Assembly: GCA_903912445.1 (NCBI GenBank)
Contig: CAIWHP010000117.1
Location: 1 to 43,340 of the forward strand
Length of the DNA: 43,340 bases
Origin: an uncultured Lentisphaerota bacterium
GTDB lineage: Bacteria; Verrucomicrobiota; Kiritimatiellia; CAIQIC01
Reading direction: 5' to 3'
Shown: positions 1 through 9,700 of the stretch, in pieces
Layout: each line of letters opens with the position of its first letter
How positions within the stretch are numbered: position 1 is the stretch's first letter
The notes under the pieces: model-generated
What the model saw: the letters and a program-made list of their open reading frames with translations, nothing else
Told to the model about the DNA's origin: nothing
Databases searched by the model: none
Translations under genes and position numbers: made by a program

Positions 1-481
1 CGCGCTGCTGCTCGCCGCCGGAGAGCTCCGCCGGCCGGTGGGCCGTGCGCGCCGCCAGCCCGACGCTGGCCAGCAGGCTGCGGCCCCGCTCCTCCAGCGC
101 CGCGCGCCGGGCGAGCGCGCCGCGCCGCGCCAGCGCCGGCAGCATGACGTTCTCCAGGAGGTCCAGCTCCGGCAGCAGATGGTAGGCCTGGAAGACGAAA
201 CCGAGCTTGGTCGCGCGCAGCTCCGTGCGGGCGCCGGCGCCCAGCGCGAAGAGATCTCCCTGGTTGAAGAAGACCTGGCCGCTGGTCGGGCGATCCAGTC
301 CGCCGAGGCAGTGCAACAGCGTGGACTTGCCCGAGCCGCTCGCGCCCATCACCGCCAGCGTCTCGCCCGCGCGCACCGCCAGCGTCACGCCCTTGAGCAC
401 CTCGACCGGCGCGCCCTCCAGCGCAAAGGTCTTGCGCAGCTCCCGCGCCTCCAAAACGACCGGCTGGGGTTCTGTGCTCAT
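1..481 (-). CDS. lolD: LolD-type lipoprotein-releasing ABC transporter ATPase (3' end beyond window)
   Basis: Only the first 160 residues are in the window; the C-terminus runs off the left edge. The translation shows a Walker A motif GASGSGKST followed by LLHCLGGLDRPTSG, a Q-loop segment LGFVFQAYHLLP, ENVMLP, and the ABC signature LSGGEQQR preceded by HRPAE. This series is typical of LolD, the cytoplasmic ATPase that with LolC/E extracts lipoproteins from the inner membrane for transfer to LolA. MacB-type and FtsE ATPases are relatives, but the STLLHxLGGLDxPTSG and HLLP..xLENV pattern favours LolD. The ATG overlaps the stop of the upstream response-regulator gene by 4 bp (ATGA), so translation is probably coupled. 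The lolC/E partner is not visible. A lipoprotein-release ATPase fits a genome rich in lipoproteins, but no functional link to the exported cluster is shown. Confidence 0.85.
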   Translation of the reverse strand, partial: MSTEPQPVVLEARELRKTFALEGAPVEVLKGVTLAVRAGETLAVMGASGSGKSTLLHCLGGLDRPTSGQVFFNQGDLFALGAGARTELRATKLGFVFQAYHLLPELDLLENVMLPALARRGALARRAALEERGRSLLASVGLAARTAHRPAELSGGEQQR

Positions 482-2508
482 CGGCGGGTTCCGTTCGCGG
501 GGGGGGGCGGCGGCGCGCTCAGCAGGCGCTGCAGCTCGCTGTTGAAGGCCTTGTCGTCCTCGGCGGTGGGGGCGGTGGCGCGGACCTTGATCTGCAGCAA
601 GGTGGCCAGCTCGCCGGCCAGGGCCTGGAGATTGAACGGCTTGGTGAGCACGCCGCGGATGGCCGGCCGGCCCAGGCGCGCCGCGTCGGCGGCCTCCGCG
701 GCGGGCGCGGTCAGCACGAGGGCGGTCCGGGCGGGATCCAGCGCGGACTGCAGCTGCTGGAGCAGCTCCGGCTCATGCAGGCCGGGCAGGGTGCAGGCCG
801 CGCAGATGGCGTCGGGCGTGTCCTCGGCCACGCGGCCGAGGGCGTCGGCGAGCGTCCGGGCGAAGCGGATGCGGAAGCCGCCGCTCTTGTGCAGCACGGT
901 GCCGGCGATGATCAGCGCGGCGGTGTCGGCATCCAGCAGCAGCAGGTTGCGCGCCGGGTGGGCCGCCTGCACGCCGCGGGTCAGCAGATGGCGCGCGCGG
1001 GTGATGAAGACGAAGGGCGACAGCGGCTTGAGCAGGTAGTCGTTCGCCCCGAGGGCGAGCGCGCGGGCGGCGCTCTGCTCGTTGGCGGCGAGCATGAAGA
1101 CGGGGACGCGGTGGCACAGCGGGCTTTCGCGGATCTTGCGCAGCAGGGCGAAGCCGCTCTCCCCGTCATCGCCCTCTTCCAGGATGATCAGCCGGAAATG
1201 GCCATAGGCCTGCACGTCGGGTGTTGTGCCGCGGGCCGGGTGGACGAGGACCACATCAAGCCCGTTGATTTCGAGGATTTTTTTGAAGACGGCGGCGATG
1301 TCCGCGCGGGCCGCCACCAGCACCGTGTCCTTGCGCGGCGGCATGGTGGTCTCGGCGCTGACCACGCGGTTGCCGCCGTGGGCCTTGGCCAGGTACAGGA
1401 ACTTGTCCGCCTGCTCCACGGCCTTTTCCAGCAAGACCTTTTCGGTCAGGACGGTGAGGCCCGCGGAGAAGGTGAGGTCGAGCTTCCGGCCGTCGGGCAG
1501 CGCGAGCTGTCGCCGGCGCAGCAGGTCCAGGGCCTTCTCGGTGGCGCGCATCCCGCCGGACTGCTCCTCGCCGGGGAACAGGAGGGCGAATTGCGACGGG
1601 CTCCAGCGCGCGACGATGTCGGTCGCGCGGGACGAGCTCGCCAGCACCTGCCCCACGTGCTGCAGGGCGAGTTCGGCGGCGGGCAGGCCGTAGTCCGCCT
1701 CGACGCCGGCGAGGTGATCGACCTCCAGCAGCACCAGCGTGAGCGGCGCGTGGGCCTGCACGCTCAGGGCGAGGGTGTGGTCATAGAGCGCGCAGAAGGC
1801 CGCCCGGGTATGCAGGCCGGTGAGCCGGTCGCGGCGCGCATCGCGCTCGGTATCGCGGGCCTGGCGCAGGCGCGTGTGGATGAAGGCGGCAATCTGGCGC
1901 GGGTCGTCCGTCTTGCCAAAATAACCGTCCACGTCCGGCGCCCGTCGCCGGTCGATGACGTCCTCGCTGGCCTTCGGCGCGATGACCACCATGGGGATGG
2001 AGGCGGTGAGCGGCTGCGAGCGGAGGATTTCCAGCAGATAGCGGCCGTCCTGGTCGGGCAGCATGACATCGAGCACCATGAAGGCGACTTCGTGCGTGGC
2101 GAGCAATTGCTGCGCCTCCGCGGCGCTGCTGGCGTGCAGCACCTCCTGGCCGGGCGTGCCCAGCTCCCGGCGCAAGGTGTCCATGAAGGCCGAAGCTTCG
2201 CCGATCAGCAGGATGGCCGCCCGCGCTCCCGCCTGGCCCGCCAGCTCCTGGCGCAGGACCGCGATGAGGGCGCGGGTCTGCTCCGGCAGCTGCGGCGTGG
2301 CGGCCTCCACCACGTGGCGCGCGGCCTCCACGATGTCCGTGAAGCCATGCGCGGCCCCCGAGGCGCGCAACGATTCGGCGATCAGCCGGATTTTTTTGGC
2401 CGCACCGGTGTCGCGGCCCAGCGCAGGCAGCGCGGCTTCGAGCGCGTCCACCCGCGGGCCCAGCCCTTGCCGGTATTGTTGTTGGCGTTGCTTGTCCATA
2501 TCGGGCAC
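478..2508 (-). CDS. Multi-receiver / degenerate GGDEF response-regulator-like protein
   Basis: A 676-residue cytoplasmic protein with no signal peptide. Domains in order: Hpt-like helical domain (about 10-90), receiver 1 (96-215), GGDEF-like domain (220-385), receiver 2 (393-510), receiver 3 (518-640), and a Pro-rich tail. Only receiver 1 keeps the phospho-acceptor Asp (Asp147 in VLDVMLPD) together with the conserved Lys199. Receiver 2 has Glu444/Glu445 at that place and receiver 3 has Ala571, although both keep the KP lysine (494 and 623). The GGDEF signature is SPSQF (303-307), so cyclase activity is unlikely. The Hpt-like helix reads IAESLRASGAA, with Glu where the phospho-His normally sits. 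It is therefore probably a binding scaffold or a constitutive regulator. An alternative start is Met4. It overlaps the downstream lolD start by 4 bp. Confidence 0.85.
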   Translation of the reverse strand: MPDMDKQRQQQYRQGLGPRVDALEAALPALGRDTGAAKKIRLIAESLRASGAAHGFTDIVEAARHVVEAATPQLPEQTRALIAVLRQELAGQAGARAAILLIGEASAFMDTLRRELGTPGQEVLHASSAAEAQQLLATHEVAFMVLDVMLPDQDGRYLLEILRSQPLTASIPMVVIAPKASEDVIDRRRAPDVDGYFGKTDDPRQIAAFIHTRLRQARDTERDARRDRLTGLHTRAAFCALYDHTLALSVQAHAPLTLVLLEVDHLAGVEADYGLPAAELALQHVGQVLASSSRATDIVARWSPSQFALLFPGEEQSGGMRATEKALDLLRRRQLALPDGRKLDLTFSAGLTVLTEKVLLEKAVEQADKFLYLAKAHGGNRVVSAETTMPPRKDTVLVAARADIAAVFKKILEINGLDVVLVHPARGTTPDVQAYGHFRLIILEEGDDGESGFALLRKIRESPLCHRVPVFMLAANEQSAARALALGANDYLLKPLSPFVFITRARHLLTRGVQAAHPARNLLLLDADTAALIIAGTVLHKSGGFRIRFARTLADALGRVAEDTPDAICAACTLPGLHEPELLQQLQSALDPARTALVLTAPAAEAADAARLGRPAIRGVLTKPFNLQALAGELATLLQIKVRATAPTAEDDKAFNSELQRLLSAPPPPPANGTRR

Positions 2509-2563
2509 GCGGCAGTCTAGGTCAAAACTCTCCGAAGAAAAGCCGGAATATTGCCGGCCCGGC

Positions 2564-4495
2564 TCACCGCGCCTGGAGGCGCGCGGCGAAACCGCCGAAC
2601 GGGAGCAGTTCCACCGTCAGCGTGTCGCCGCGGCCGACCTGGGCGGGCGCGGCGTGCGCGAAGGCGCGCGGGCCGGCGCCATCGCCGATGCGGTCGAGCG
2701 TGAACGCGCCCTTGGGCAGGAAGTCGAGCGCGACGGCGATCGTCTTCGGCTGGGCGGTGCCGTTGATGCCGCCGAGGTACCATTCCTTGCCGTGGCGCCG
2801 CGCGAGTACGACGGAGTCGCCGGGCGTGCCGGCGAGATATTTCACCTCGTCCCAGACCACCGGCATGTGCCGCAGGAAGTCCTGCACGAAGTCCGGCGTG
2901 GCGCGGTAGCTGGCGACGCCGTCGCCAAAATGGAGCCAGCCGGACTCGAAGACCACCGCGAGCGCCAGCTCGTGGCCCCACGTGGTGAGGTGCTTGTGCT
3001 TGTTGTCAGCGAACGTCACCGGCGTGTAATCCATCGAGCCAACCACATTGCGCGTGAAAGCGAGGATCGTGTTGTGGCTGGGGGCGGCCGCGGGGAAGCG
3101 GGAGTCGAAGATGTAGCACTCGGCGCCGCGCACGCCCTCCATCGTCATCAGGTGCGGGAACGTCCGCGCCCAGCCGCGCTGCATGGTGCAGCCGTGGAAG
3201 TTCACCATGATGCCGAAGTCCGCCGCATCGCGCAGGATGTCCACGTAGTGCTGGACGATGTCCTGCTTGTCGCTCTGGAAGAAGTCCACCTTTACGCCCT
3301 TGACGCCGAGGCGCTGGAGCTTGGCGAACTCCGCGCGGCGCACGTCGCGCGGCATCATCCGGTCGCGCGGCGCCTCGGTGACGGAGTTGTGCGGGCCGCC
3401 GGAGTTGTACCAGAGCAACAGGCCGACCTGCTTCTGCTTCGCATAGTCGAGCAGCGCGAGGAAGTCCGCTTCCGGGATGAAATTCCAGTTCGCGTCCACG
3501 AGGAAATATTCCCAGCCCAGGTCCGCCGCGAGGTCGATGAACGCCTTCATCCGCTCCGGCTGGCGCGGGCTGTTCTGCTCCGACCACCAGCTCCACGCCA
3601 CGCGGCCGGGCTTGACCCAGTCCGCCGCCGCGGCCGGCGGCGGATTCAGGTCGTCCACCAGCGTGGACTCGATGAGCGCGCCCGGCGTCGCGCCGATGAT
3701 CGCCACGCGCCACGGCGTGGTCCACGGCAGCGCGTGCGTCGGCGCGACCTGCCCTGTGCCGTTGCCCTCGTTCGCCTCCGGGAAGCGCAGGCGATACAAC
3801 CCGTTCGGCGCATCGGACTCCAGCCGGCCGGCGCAGTAGGAACCATCGAGCAGGGCCTCGGTCAGCAGCACCCAGGGCCCGCCAGCGCGCACCTGGCCCA
3901 GCAGCGGGAAGCACCAGCCCACCCGGTTCGTCGTCGCCGCCTCCGCCGCCACGCCGTTCTCGAAGAACCGCTCGTAGCCCGGCGCATACATCGTCGCCGG
4001 ATCGTAGGGCTGCCGCCAGACCTTCGTCCCCGCCGGCCACTGGAAACCGGTCACTTCCTGCTGCATGGTCTTCGCCGCCGGATCGGTCTCCGGGAAGCGA
4101 TAGCGGAACGCGACGCCGTCGTTGCTCACGCGGAAAATCACCTGCAGAAAACCGCCCTGCGCGCCGCGGAACGCCAGCGTCAGCTCATGCGCCTCCACAT
4201 GCCGGCGCAGGCGCTTGCCGTGCGTCACGGTGTAGTCCTCGGAAAGCTTGTCGCGCCGGATGGCGTCGAACTTCAGCCCTTCGGTGAACGCCTGGTCGTT
4301 GCGCACCAGACCCAGCGGCGACCGGGCGATGGCGCTCGCGCCGTTGAACTGCACCTGATAGCTCAGCTGCCCCTGCGCATCCAGCTGCACTTGCGCCGCG
4401 AGCTGGCCGTCCGGCGAATGCGCTTCCCACGCCTGCTCCTTGGCCCCCGCGCCCACGAGCAGCCCCGCCCACAAAATGAAGCCGAACCGTTTCAT
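2564..4495 (-). CDS. GH97 family glycosidase (alpha-glucosidase/alpha-galactosidase type), exported
   Basis: A 643-residue protein with a signal peptide (MKRFGFILWAGLLVGAGA). The start at 4495 is preferred over the longer frame because it sits directly on this signal peptide and follows an AAAGGGAAA ribosome site. The order is that of GH97: an N-terminal beta-sandwich (about 25-270), a TIM barrel (WSWWSEQNSP, WEYFLVDANW, LLLWYNSGG, GVKGVKVDFF, MVNFHGC, TMEGVRGAE), and a short C-terminal beta domain. Asp404 in KVDFF would be the nucleophile of the retaining subgroup. Glu459 lies 55 residues on, the same spacing I recall for the nucleophile and acid/base pair of Bacteroides GH97b. A retaining alpha-galactosidase or related enzyme is therefore likelier than an inverting SusB-type glucosidase. 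It is monocistronic as far as seen; the substrate is not provable from sequence. Confidence 0.85.
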   Translation of the reverse strand: MKRFGFILWAGLLVGAGAKEQAWEAHSPDGQLAAQVQLDAQGQLSYQVQFNGASAIARSPLGLVRNDQAFTEGLKFDAIRRDKLSEDYTVTHGKRLRRHVEAHELTLAFRGAQGGFLQVIFRVSNDGVAFRYRFPETDPAAKTMQQEVTGFQWPAGTKVWRQPYDPATMYAPGYERFFENGVAAEAATTNRVGWCFPLLGQVRAGGPWVLLTEALLDGSYCAGRLESDAPNGLYRLRFPEANEGNGTGQVAPTHALPWTTPWRVAIIGATPGALIESTLVDDLNPPPAAAADWVKPGRVAWSWWSEQNSPRQPERMKAFIDLAADLGWEYFLVDANWNFIPEADFLALLDYAKQKQVGLLLWYNSGGPHNSVTEAPRDRMMPRDVRRAEFAKLQRLGVKGVKVDFFQSDKQDIVQHYVDILRDAADFGIMVNFHGCTMQRGWARTFPHLMTMEGVRGAECYIFDSRFPAAAPSHNTILAFTRNVVGSMDYTPVTFADNKHKHLTTWGHELALAVVFESGWLHFGDGVASYRATPDFVQDFLRHMPVVWDEVKYLAGTPGDSVVLARRHGKEWYLGGINGTAQPKTIAVALDFLPKGAFTLDRIGDGAGPRAFAHAAPAQVGRGDTLTVELLPFGGFAARLQAR

Positions 4496-4564
4496 GCTGT
4501 TTCCCTTTCGTTGCCGGCCGCGGAGCATAGCCGCCGCCCGGGGAATTGCCAAACCAGGAAATAG

Positions 4565-4592
4565 ACACGGCCCGCCGGTTGGCGGGCCGTGT
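4565..4592. repeat. Perfect 12-bp stem-loop
   Basis: ACACGGCCCGCC and its exact reverse complement are separated by GGTT. The stem is very stable, but no T-run follows on either strand, so a standard intrinsic terminator is not shown. It lies upstream of the GH97 gene and may shield it from, or attenuate, read-through. Confidence 0.6.
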
Positions 4593-4790
4593 GCGCGGAC
4601 GCAGGGTCGCCCTCAGGGCGCGAGTTCCGCTGCTCAGATGTCACCGCAGCGGGCAGCCTGAGCCCTCACCGTTGTCCTTTATACAAACGGTCTCTGTCAT
4701 CCTGCGGCGCTTCCGCATAAAGACAACTGCGTCTGCCAGCGCCCCTCCCCACGCGCACCTAACTGCTTCTAAAGTAAGTTGTATTCCCAC

Positions 4791-4819
4791 TTGTCAAGAC
4801 GTCGCAGCCTTCATATCGT
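4791..4819 (+). promoter_or_regulatory. Candidate sigma-70 promoter of the TIR gene
   Basis: TTGTCA (4791-4796) and TATCGT (4814-4819) are separated by exactly 17 bases, about 90 bases ahead of the TIR start codon. The -10 box is only a 4/6 match, so this is tentative. Confidence 0.3.
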
Positions 4820-4910
4820 GCGGCCGTGAGGAAAAAAGCTGCATAAACACAACTTTTCGTTCGTTCCATAACACCGTGCGCCGCGACAAGGAAGATGGAG
4901 TCACGCCATT

Positions 4911-5777
4911 ATGAAGACGCTCTTTGTTTCTCATGTTCAAGAGGATGAGGTCTTGGCTCTCGCCCTTGCGAATGAACTAGGCCTCGCGGGTTACAGTACA
5001 TGGTGCTATGAATCGGACTCGCTTCCTGGCACGTCGTATCTCCTGAATACTCGCGCGGGTATTGATGCCTGCAAGGCGTTTGTTCTGCTTGTATCAGCAC
5101 ATTCCATGGGATCGCATCAGGTGGACGTGGAAGTTGAGCGCGCTCACGAACTAGCCAGGCCGATCATACCTGTGTTGTTTGAAGTGACGGATGCGGACTA
5201 CAAGAAGAGGAAGCCGCTCTGGGCGCAGATCATAGGGACGGCCACCTCCGTCGCGGTCGATCTCAACTCGGTTCGTTCTGTTGCACGGCGAATAGCGGCC
5301 GGACTTGGAGCGCTGTCTGTCCAACCGGCGGTAATGCCCACACCACAGTCTATAGGCGATAAACCGACGACAGCGAAAACGACGGCAACACCCCTGGACT
5401 CACAGTTATCAGGTGCCGACGCGGGGGCCAAACGGCTCAAGCCATGCGCGATGGCCTTCATGAGCGTGGCTTGTCTGTCAGTTCTGCTCCAGTGCTTTGG
5501 CCTTTTCGGCTACGCCAATCCCGCACGTATCGCCATGGAGGGCGACACGGTCGCTCTTGCGCTGATCGCCTTCTGTCTGCCCTGCTCGTTTCTGGCCGCG
5601 TGGGCCGGGATCAATATGCTGCGGTTCAAGCGTTATAGATTGTGTGTCGTCGCAGCGTGGTTGTTCATACCGGGAACGCTTATCTTGGTATTCGCTGGTT
5701 TGCCCTTCTCGATCTGGGCCTTGTTGACTCTCCGCCGACCGGATGTCCGTGCGGGATTCGAGCGCGCGACGATATGA
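4911..5777 (+). CDS. TIR-domain protein with C-terminal membrane segments
   Basis: A 288-residue protein. Residues 1-125 form a TIR domain: FVSHVQEDEVLALALANEL, then GYSTWCYESDSLPGTS, then CKAFVLLVSAHSMGSHQVDVE and a further IIPVLFEV strand. The Glu of the S..V..E segment after MGSHQ is where the catalytic Glu of NAD-cleaving TIR enzymes sits, but the usual Trp is missing, so activity is uncertain. After a Thr/Pro linker (145-180) come about three membrane helices (AMAFMSVACLSVLLQCFGLF, VALALIAFCLPCSFLAAWAG, and one near 240-275), so the TIR domain is on the cytoplasmic face. The start has an AAGGAAGATGGAG ribosome site. Codon use is more AT-rich at third positions than in the neighbours, which suggests acquisition. 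No partner gene of a known TIR defence system is adjacent. Confidence 0.8.
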   Translation: MKTLFVSHVQEDEVLALALANELGLAGYSTWCYESDSLPGTSYLLNTRAGIDACKAFVLLVSAHSMGSHQVDVEVERAHELARPIIPVLFEVTDADYKKRKPLWAQIIGTATSVAVDLNSVRSVARRIAAGLGALSVQPAVMPTPQSIGDKPTTAKTTATPLDSQLSGADAGAKRLKPCAMAFMSVACLSVLLQCFGLFGYANPARIAMEGDTVALALIAFCLPCSFLAAWAGINMLRFKRYRLCVVAAWLFIPGTLILVFAGLPFSIWALLTLRRPDVRAGFERATI

Positions 5778-6271
5778 CTCGCGCGATGGTTTTCACGCGG
5801 TGGCTCGAACCTGCTGCCACCGAGTGCTCGCGAGGGTGGGGTGACACACTGCGAACCACCGTGTCCAGGCCACGTGGTACCTGCGCGCATGTTGCGGGGC
5901 GTTCGCGTAGTCGCTAGCTCCCCCTTTCGGTTCACTTCCGTTCAACCGTAAGCTGTCGTACGGCCGTGGCTGAAGGTGAGGGTGGCACCGCCGTTCCAGT
6001 CTGGCCGTTGAAGAAGAAGAGGTCTGAGAGCAGCGGTCAGAAGTCAGCCGGAAAAAACAGACAAGCTGCTTTGCATCTGTCGCTCGGTGCGCATCCGTGT
6101 TGTTCCGTGGCTGCTTCTGCTTGGCGTTTGGGCTGTTCATTCATCGCAGAGGCGCTCCACCTGAATCGTCCCATTCCGAAAGCAGATGTGTCGCCGGATG
6201 TGTTGATCTGAACGGCGCGCACACAGCCTTCCCGCCGGTTTGATGCCGTGGTCGGCGCGAGATAGACAAAC

Positions 6272-6560
6272 GCCGCGTCGGTGACGCGGCCTATAACGGC
6301 GTCTGCTGTAGGCCCGGTCACCGACCGGGCAGGATTAATCGCACGTGTATCCCCGCACTCACCGCCGCAACGCGGCGATCCATCCATCCAGTTGCTTTGC
6401 GTTGGCCTGCCTTTCGTTTTGCGAGGGCGGGTTGCTGATGGTCATTGGCGCAGCGACGCTGCGCCCTCTACGTTGAATCTATAGGGAGGGCGGCGTGTCA
6501 CGCCGCCGCTTTCGTTTCGGCGGGGTTGTCTGGCGGACGCCGCAGCGCGGCGTCCCTACC
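6272..6560. repeat. Cluster of five GTAGG/TATAGG-tagged REP-like hairpins in alternating orientation
   Basis: Elements: 6272-6295 (reverse; stem GCCGCGTC/GACGCGGC, then CTATA), 6308-6330 (forward; GTAGG, then CCCGGTC/GACCGGG), 6447-6471 (reverse; GGCGCAGC/GCTGCGCC, then CTCTAC), 6480-6507 (forward; TATAGGGA, then GGCGGCGTG/CACGCCGCC), 6535-6560 (reverse; GGACGCCGC/GCGGCGTCC, then CTACC). Each stem is different but perfectly paired. The conserved part is the flanking tag on one side, and orientation alternates, as in REP/BIME arrays. Confidence 0.65.
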
Positions 6561-6607
6561 TTCCGTGAAATCCGTGTCGTTCCGTGGCTCATGCTGCTTG
6601 GCGCTTT

Positions 6608-6686
6608 TTCCAAGGCTTGGAACGGCCGAGGGGCGTTTTTTCCAGACCTTGGACAACGCCGGCGGGGCGGTTTCCAGGCCTTGGAA
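6608..6686. repeat. Three TTCCA-N5-TGGAA palindromes upstream of the exported cluster
   Basis: TTCCAAGGCTTGGAA at 6608-6622, the variant TTCCAGACCTTGGAC at 6640-6654, and TTCCAGGCCTTGGAA at 6672-6686, spaced 32 bases apart start to start. The same motif recurs before 11929, before 19460, after 25040 and before 39621. The last copy is 90 bases ahead of the CsgG/FN3 gene start. Confidence 0.7.
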
Positions 6687-6776
6687 AATACTGTGCGGCG
6701 GCGGGATTGGTCTTGCTTCCGGTGGCGGCGTTTTGGATTATGCCGTCGTCACGGTAGGGCGTTGCCGGCGGGAGGC

Positions 6777-9700
6777 ATGATGAAGGTGCGATTTGAGCAG
6801 GTGGTGTGCGGGGCGGCGCTGGCGCTGTGGCTGGCGGGGTGTGCCACGACCGAGGACGAGGCCTATTTCGGGGACGTGACGTCCCGCGCGAATGTCTATG
6901 TGGCCCCGACGCCTTCCTCCATCAAGAAGATCGCCATCATGCCGTTCAAGGCGCAGACGGAGCTGATCGGCACCTCGATCTCCGACCTGTTCGTCACGGA
7001 GATGCTGCGGGCGGGGCGCTACGAGCTGGTCGAGCGCGGCCAGATGGCGAAGGTGCTGAGCGAGTCGGAGCTGGCGCTGGCGGGGCTGTCGGCGTCGCGC
7101 GCGGCCGAGGTGGGCAACATGCTCGGCGCCGATGGCGTGGTCATCGGCACGGTGGATGAATATGCAACCGTGGCGCAGAGCGGCCATCCCTTTCCCGTGG
7201 TCGGCATCACGGCGCGGCTGATCGACTGCGGCAGCGGCAAGGTGATGTGGAGCTCGGACCTGGCGAAGCGCGCCGAGACCAAGGCCCTGACGCTGCCGGA
7301 GCAGGCGCGCGCCGTGGCGCACGAGATGGTCGCGGGGCTCTATCAACGCTGGCGCGTGCAGCCGGTGGTGGCCTATGCCGCACGCAAGGGCGACCGGGCG
7401 CCGCTGCCCCGGCCGGACCAGCCGGTCGGCCGCAACGCCGAGCCCCCGCCCGCCGTCATCGAGCGGGCCGCGGCCCCCGCCGCACCGCTGCTTTCCCCGC
7501 CGGATTTCAAGCTGTCGGACATGGGCCTGCGCGAGGTCGTCCTGACCTGGGGCGCGCCGAAGGAGCGCGGGCTGGAGTACCGCATCGAGCGCGCGACGGC
7601 GGTCAGGGGCCCGTTCACGGTGCTGGGGACGGTGGCCGCCAAGAAGCTCGCTTTCCACGATACCGGCACGGGCGGGCAGCCGCTCAAGGACAGCACGGCC
7701 TATTTCTACCGGGTGGTGGCCCTGTCGGATCGCGTCGAGAGCGCGGCGTCGGCGGTCAAGGAGAGCCTGACCGCGCCGCCGCCGGAGCCGCCCGCCAACC
7801 TGCGCGTGACGGCGCCCGCCGCGCGCGTGGTCCAGCTCGTCTGGCAGCCCGCGGTCGCGGAAGGCATCGCGCACTATGTCGTCGAGCGCGCCGGCCCGGG
7901 TGCGAAGGCGGCCTTCGAGAAGCTCGGGACCACGGAGAAGGCGGAGTATCGCGACACGACCGCGACGGTGGACGGCGCGACCTATGCCTACCGCGTGACG
8001 ACGGTCAACCGGGCCGCTGCGCAGAGCGCGCCGGGCCCGGCGCTGCCGGTGACGACGCGGCCGCCGCCGCTGCCGGTGCAGGCCACTGCGACATCCGGCG
8101 AGCTGCATGCCGTGACCCTGGCCTGGAAGGCGAGCGCGGAGGAGGACGTGGTGCGCTACGACATCGTCCGCGCGACGGACCCGGGCGACAAGTTCGTGCC
8201 GCTCACCTCCGTGCAGGGGCGCAACACGACGACGTGGAAGGACGAGAAGCTCCCCGACGGCGCGGCCTATCGCTATCAGATCCGCGCGGTCAATGCGGCC
8301 GGCGTGGCCGGCGTGCTCGCGGCCACGGTGCCGGCGACGACGCGCGGGGCGCCGCCGGCCGTCACCGGCGTCCAGGTCGTCTCCGGCCTGCCCCGCGAGG
8401 TGCGGCTGACGTGGCAGGCCTCGCCGGATGCGACGGTGAGCGCCTACGAGATCCAGCGCAGCGAAGGCGCCGACGGGCCTTTCGCCGAATTCACCAAGGT
8501 CGAAGGGCGCGGGACGGCGGCCTACATGGATCGCGGCGACGCCAAGGACGCGGCCGGCCTGGGGGCGCTCAAGGACGATTTCACCTTCCGCTATCGCCTC
8601 CGCGCGCTCAACGACACGGCGCTGCCCGGCCCCTGGTCCGCGCCCGTCGCGGCGCACACCAAGCCGCTGCCGCCCGCGCCCGAGCAGGTCGCGGTGGATT
8701 ATCGCTCCGGCGAAATCAAGCTCGCCTGGGCGCCCCCGCAGAAGGATGTCGCCACCTATCGCCTCTGGAAAAAAGGCGGCAAGGAGCCGCTCGCCGAAAC
8801 CGTGAAGCCGGAATATGTCCTGCGCTTCGGCGAGGTCGGCAAGAAGCTGGTCCTGACCCTGACGCTGGTCGAGCAGGACGGGCTGGAGAGCCTGCCGGGC
8901 GTGCCGCTGGAGTTGGAGGAGCCGCCGCCGCCCGTGCCGCAGGCGCTGACCGCGACCACCAACGGGCTGCGCGAGGTGGTGCTGCGCTGGCAGCAGCCGG
9001 ACGACAACGCGAAGTTCTACCGCGTCGAGCGCGCGGACGCGGCCGACGAGCCGTTCGGCATCGTGGCCAAGGTCGCGCCGGGCGACGGCGAGTATCGCGA
9101 TGCCGGCCTGGAGCAGGCGCCGCTCGGCGACACCAAGACCTATTTCTACCGGCTCGTGGCGCTGGCGGCGAACGGCCGCGAGAGCGCCGCCAGCGCGGCG
9201 GCACAGGCGCTGACCGCGCCGCCGCCGGAACCGCCGGCCAATGTCCAGGCCGCGCCGAGCGCGCCGCGCAAGCTGAAGGTGACGTGGGACGCCTCGCCGA
9301 GCGCCGGCGCGGAAAAATACATCGTCGAGCGCACCACGGCCGCGGCGCCGGAGAAATTCACGAAGCTCGACGAGGTGAAGGAGCTGGGCTTCGAGGAAGG
9401 CGGCACGGCCAAGACCGACCTGCAGGACAGCACCGCCTATCTGTACCGCGTCACCACCGTCAACCGCGTCGGCTCGGTCGGCGCGCCCGGCCGGCCGGTC
9501 ACGGTGACGACCCAGCCGCCGCCCGCCGCGCCGGTCAGCGTGGATGCGGATGCGTTCGCGTCGCGCGCGGTGCGCGTGACGTGGAAGGCCTCGCTGGCGG
9601 AGTGGGTGGTGAAGTACCTCGTCGAGCGGGCCGCCGCCGCCGCGCCGGAGCAGTTCAAGCAGGTGGCGGAGGTGAAGGGCACGACCTTCCAGGAGGGCGG

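Larger units (their letters stand above)
4496..4910. other. Intergenic region between GH97 and TIR genes, hairpin-rich
   Basis: About 415 bases with no convincing gene. It holds the promoter and leader region of both divergent neighbours. Three hairpins lie in the left half: a perfect 12-bp stem (see separate entry), CGCCCT/AGGGCG at 4608-4620 around a single C, and CCGCTGC/GCAGCGG at 4627-4652. The right half is clearly less GC-rich than the flanks and matches the composition of the TIR gene. Confidence 0.6.
5778..6776. other. About 1 kb without genes, rich in REP-like hairpins and palindromes
   Basis: No frame here has a credible start, ribosome site or protein family. The stretch contains five tagged hairpins at 6272-6560 and three TTCCA..TGGAA palindromes at 6608-6686 (separate entries). 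A roughly 34-base imperfect direct repeat (ATCCGTGTnGTTCCGTGGCT...CTTGGCG) occurs at 6093-6126 and again at 6570-6603. The left part (5778-6240) shows nothing recognisable. Confidence 0.6.

Noticed and set aside
4565-4592. Intrinsic terminator
   Set aside because: Strong stem, but no T-run on either strand and it lies upstream, not downstream, of the nearest gene on the minus strand.
4546-4914. Open frame ahead of the TIR gene (122 codons)
   Set aside because: Runs through the hairpins, has no ribosome site or recognisable content, and overlaps the real TIR start.
6272-6560. CRISPR array
   Set aside because: Elements have different stems, irregular spacing and alternating orientation; there is no repeated unit, and no cas genes are present.
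6495-6776. Upstream extension of the CsgG/FN3 protein by 94 codons
   Set aside because: It translates through the palindromes and hairpins, has no ribosome site, and would bury the clear lipoprotein signal that starts at 6777.
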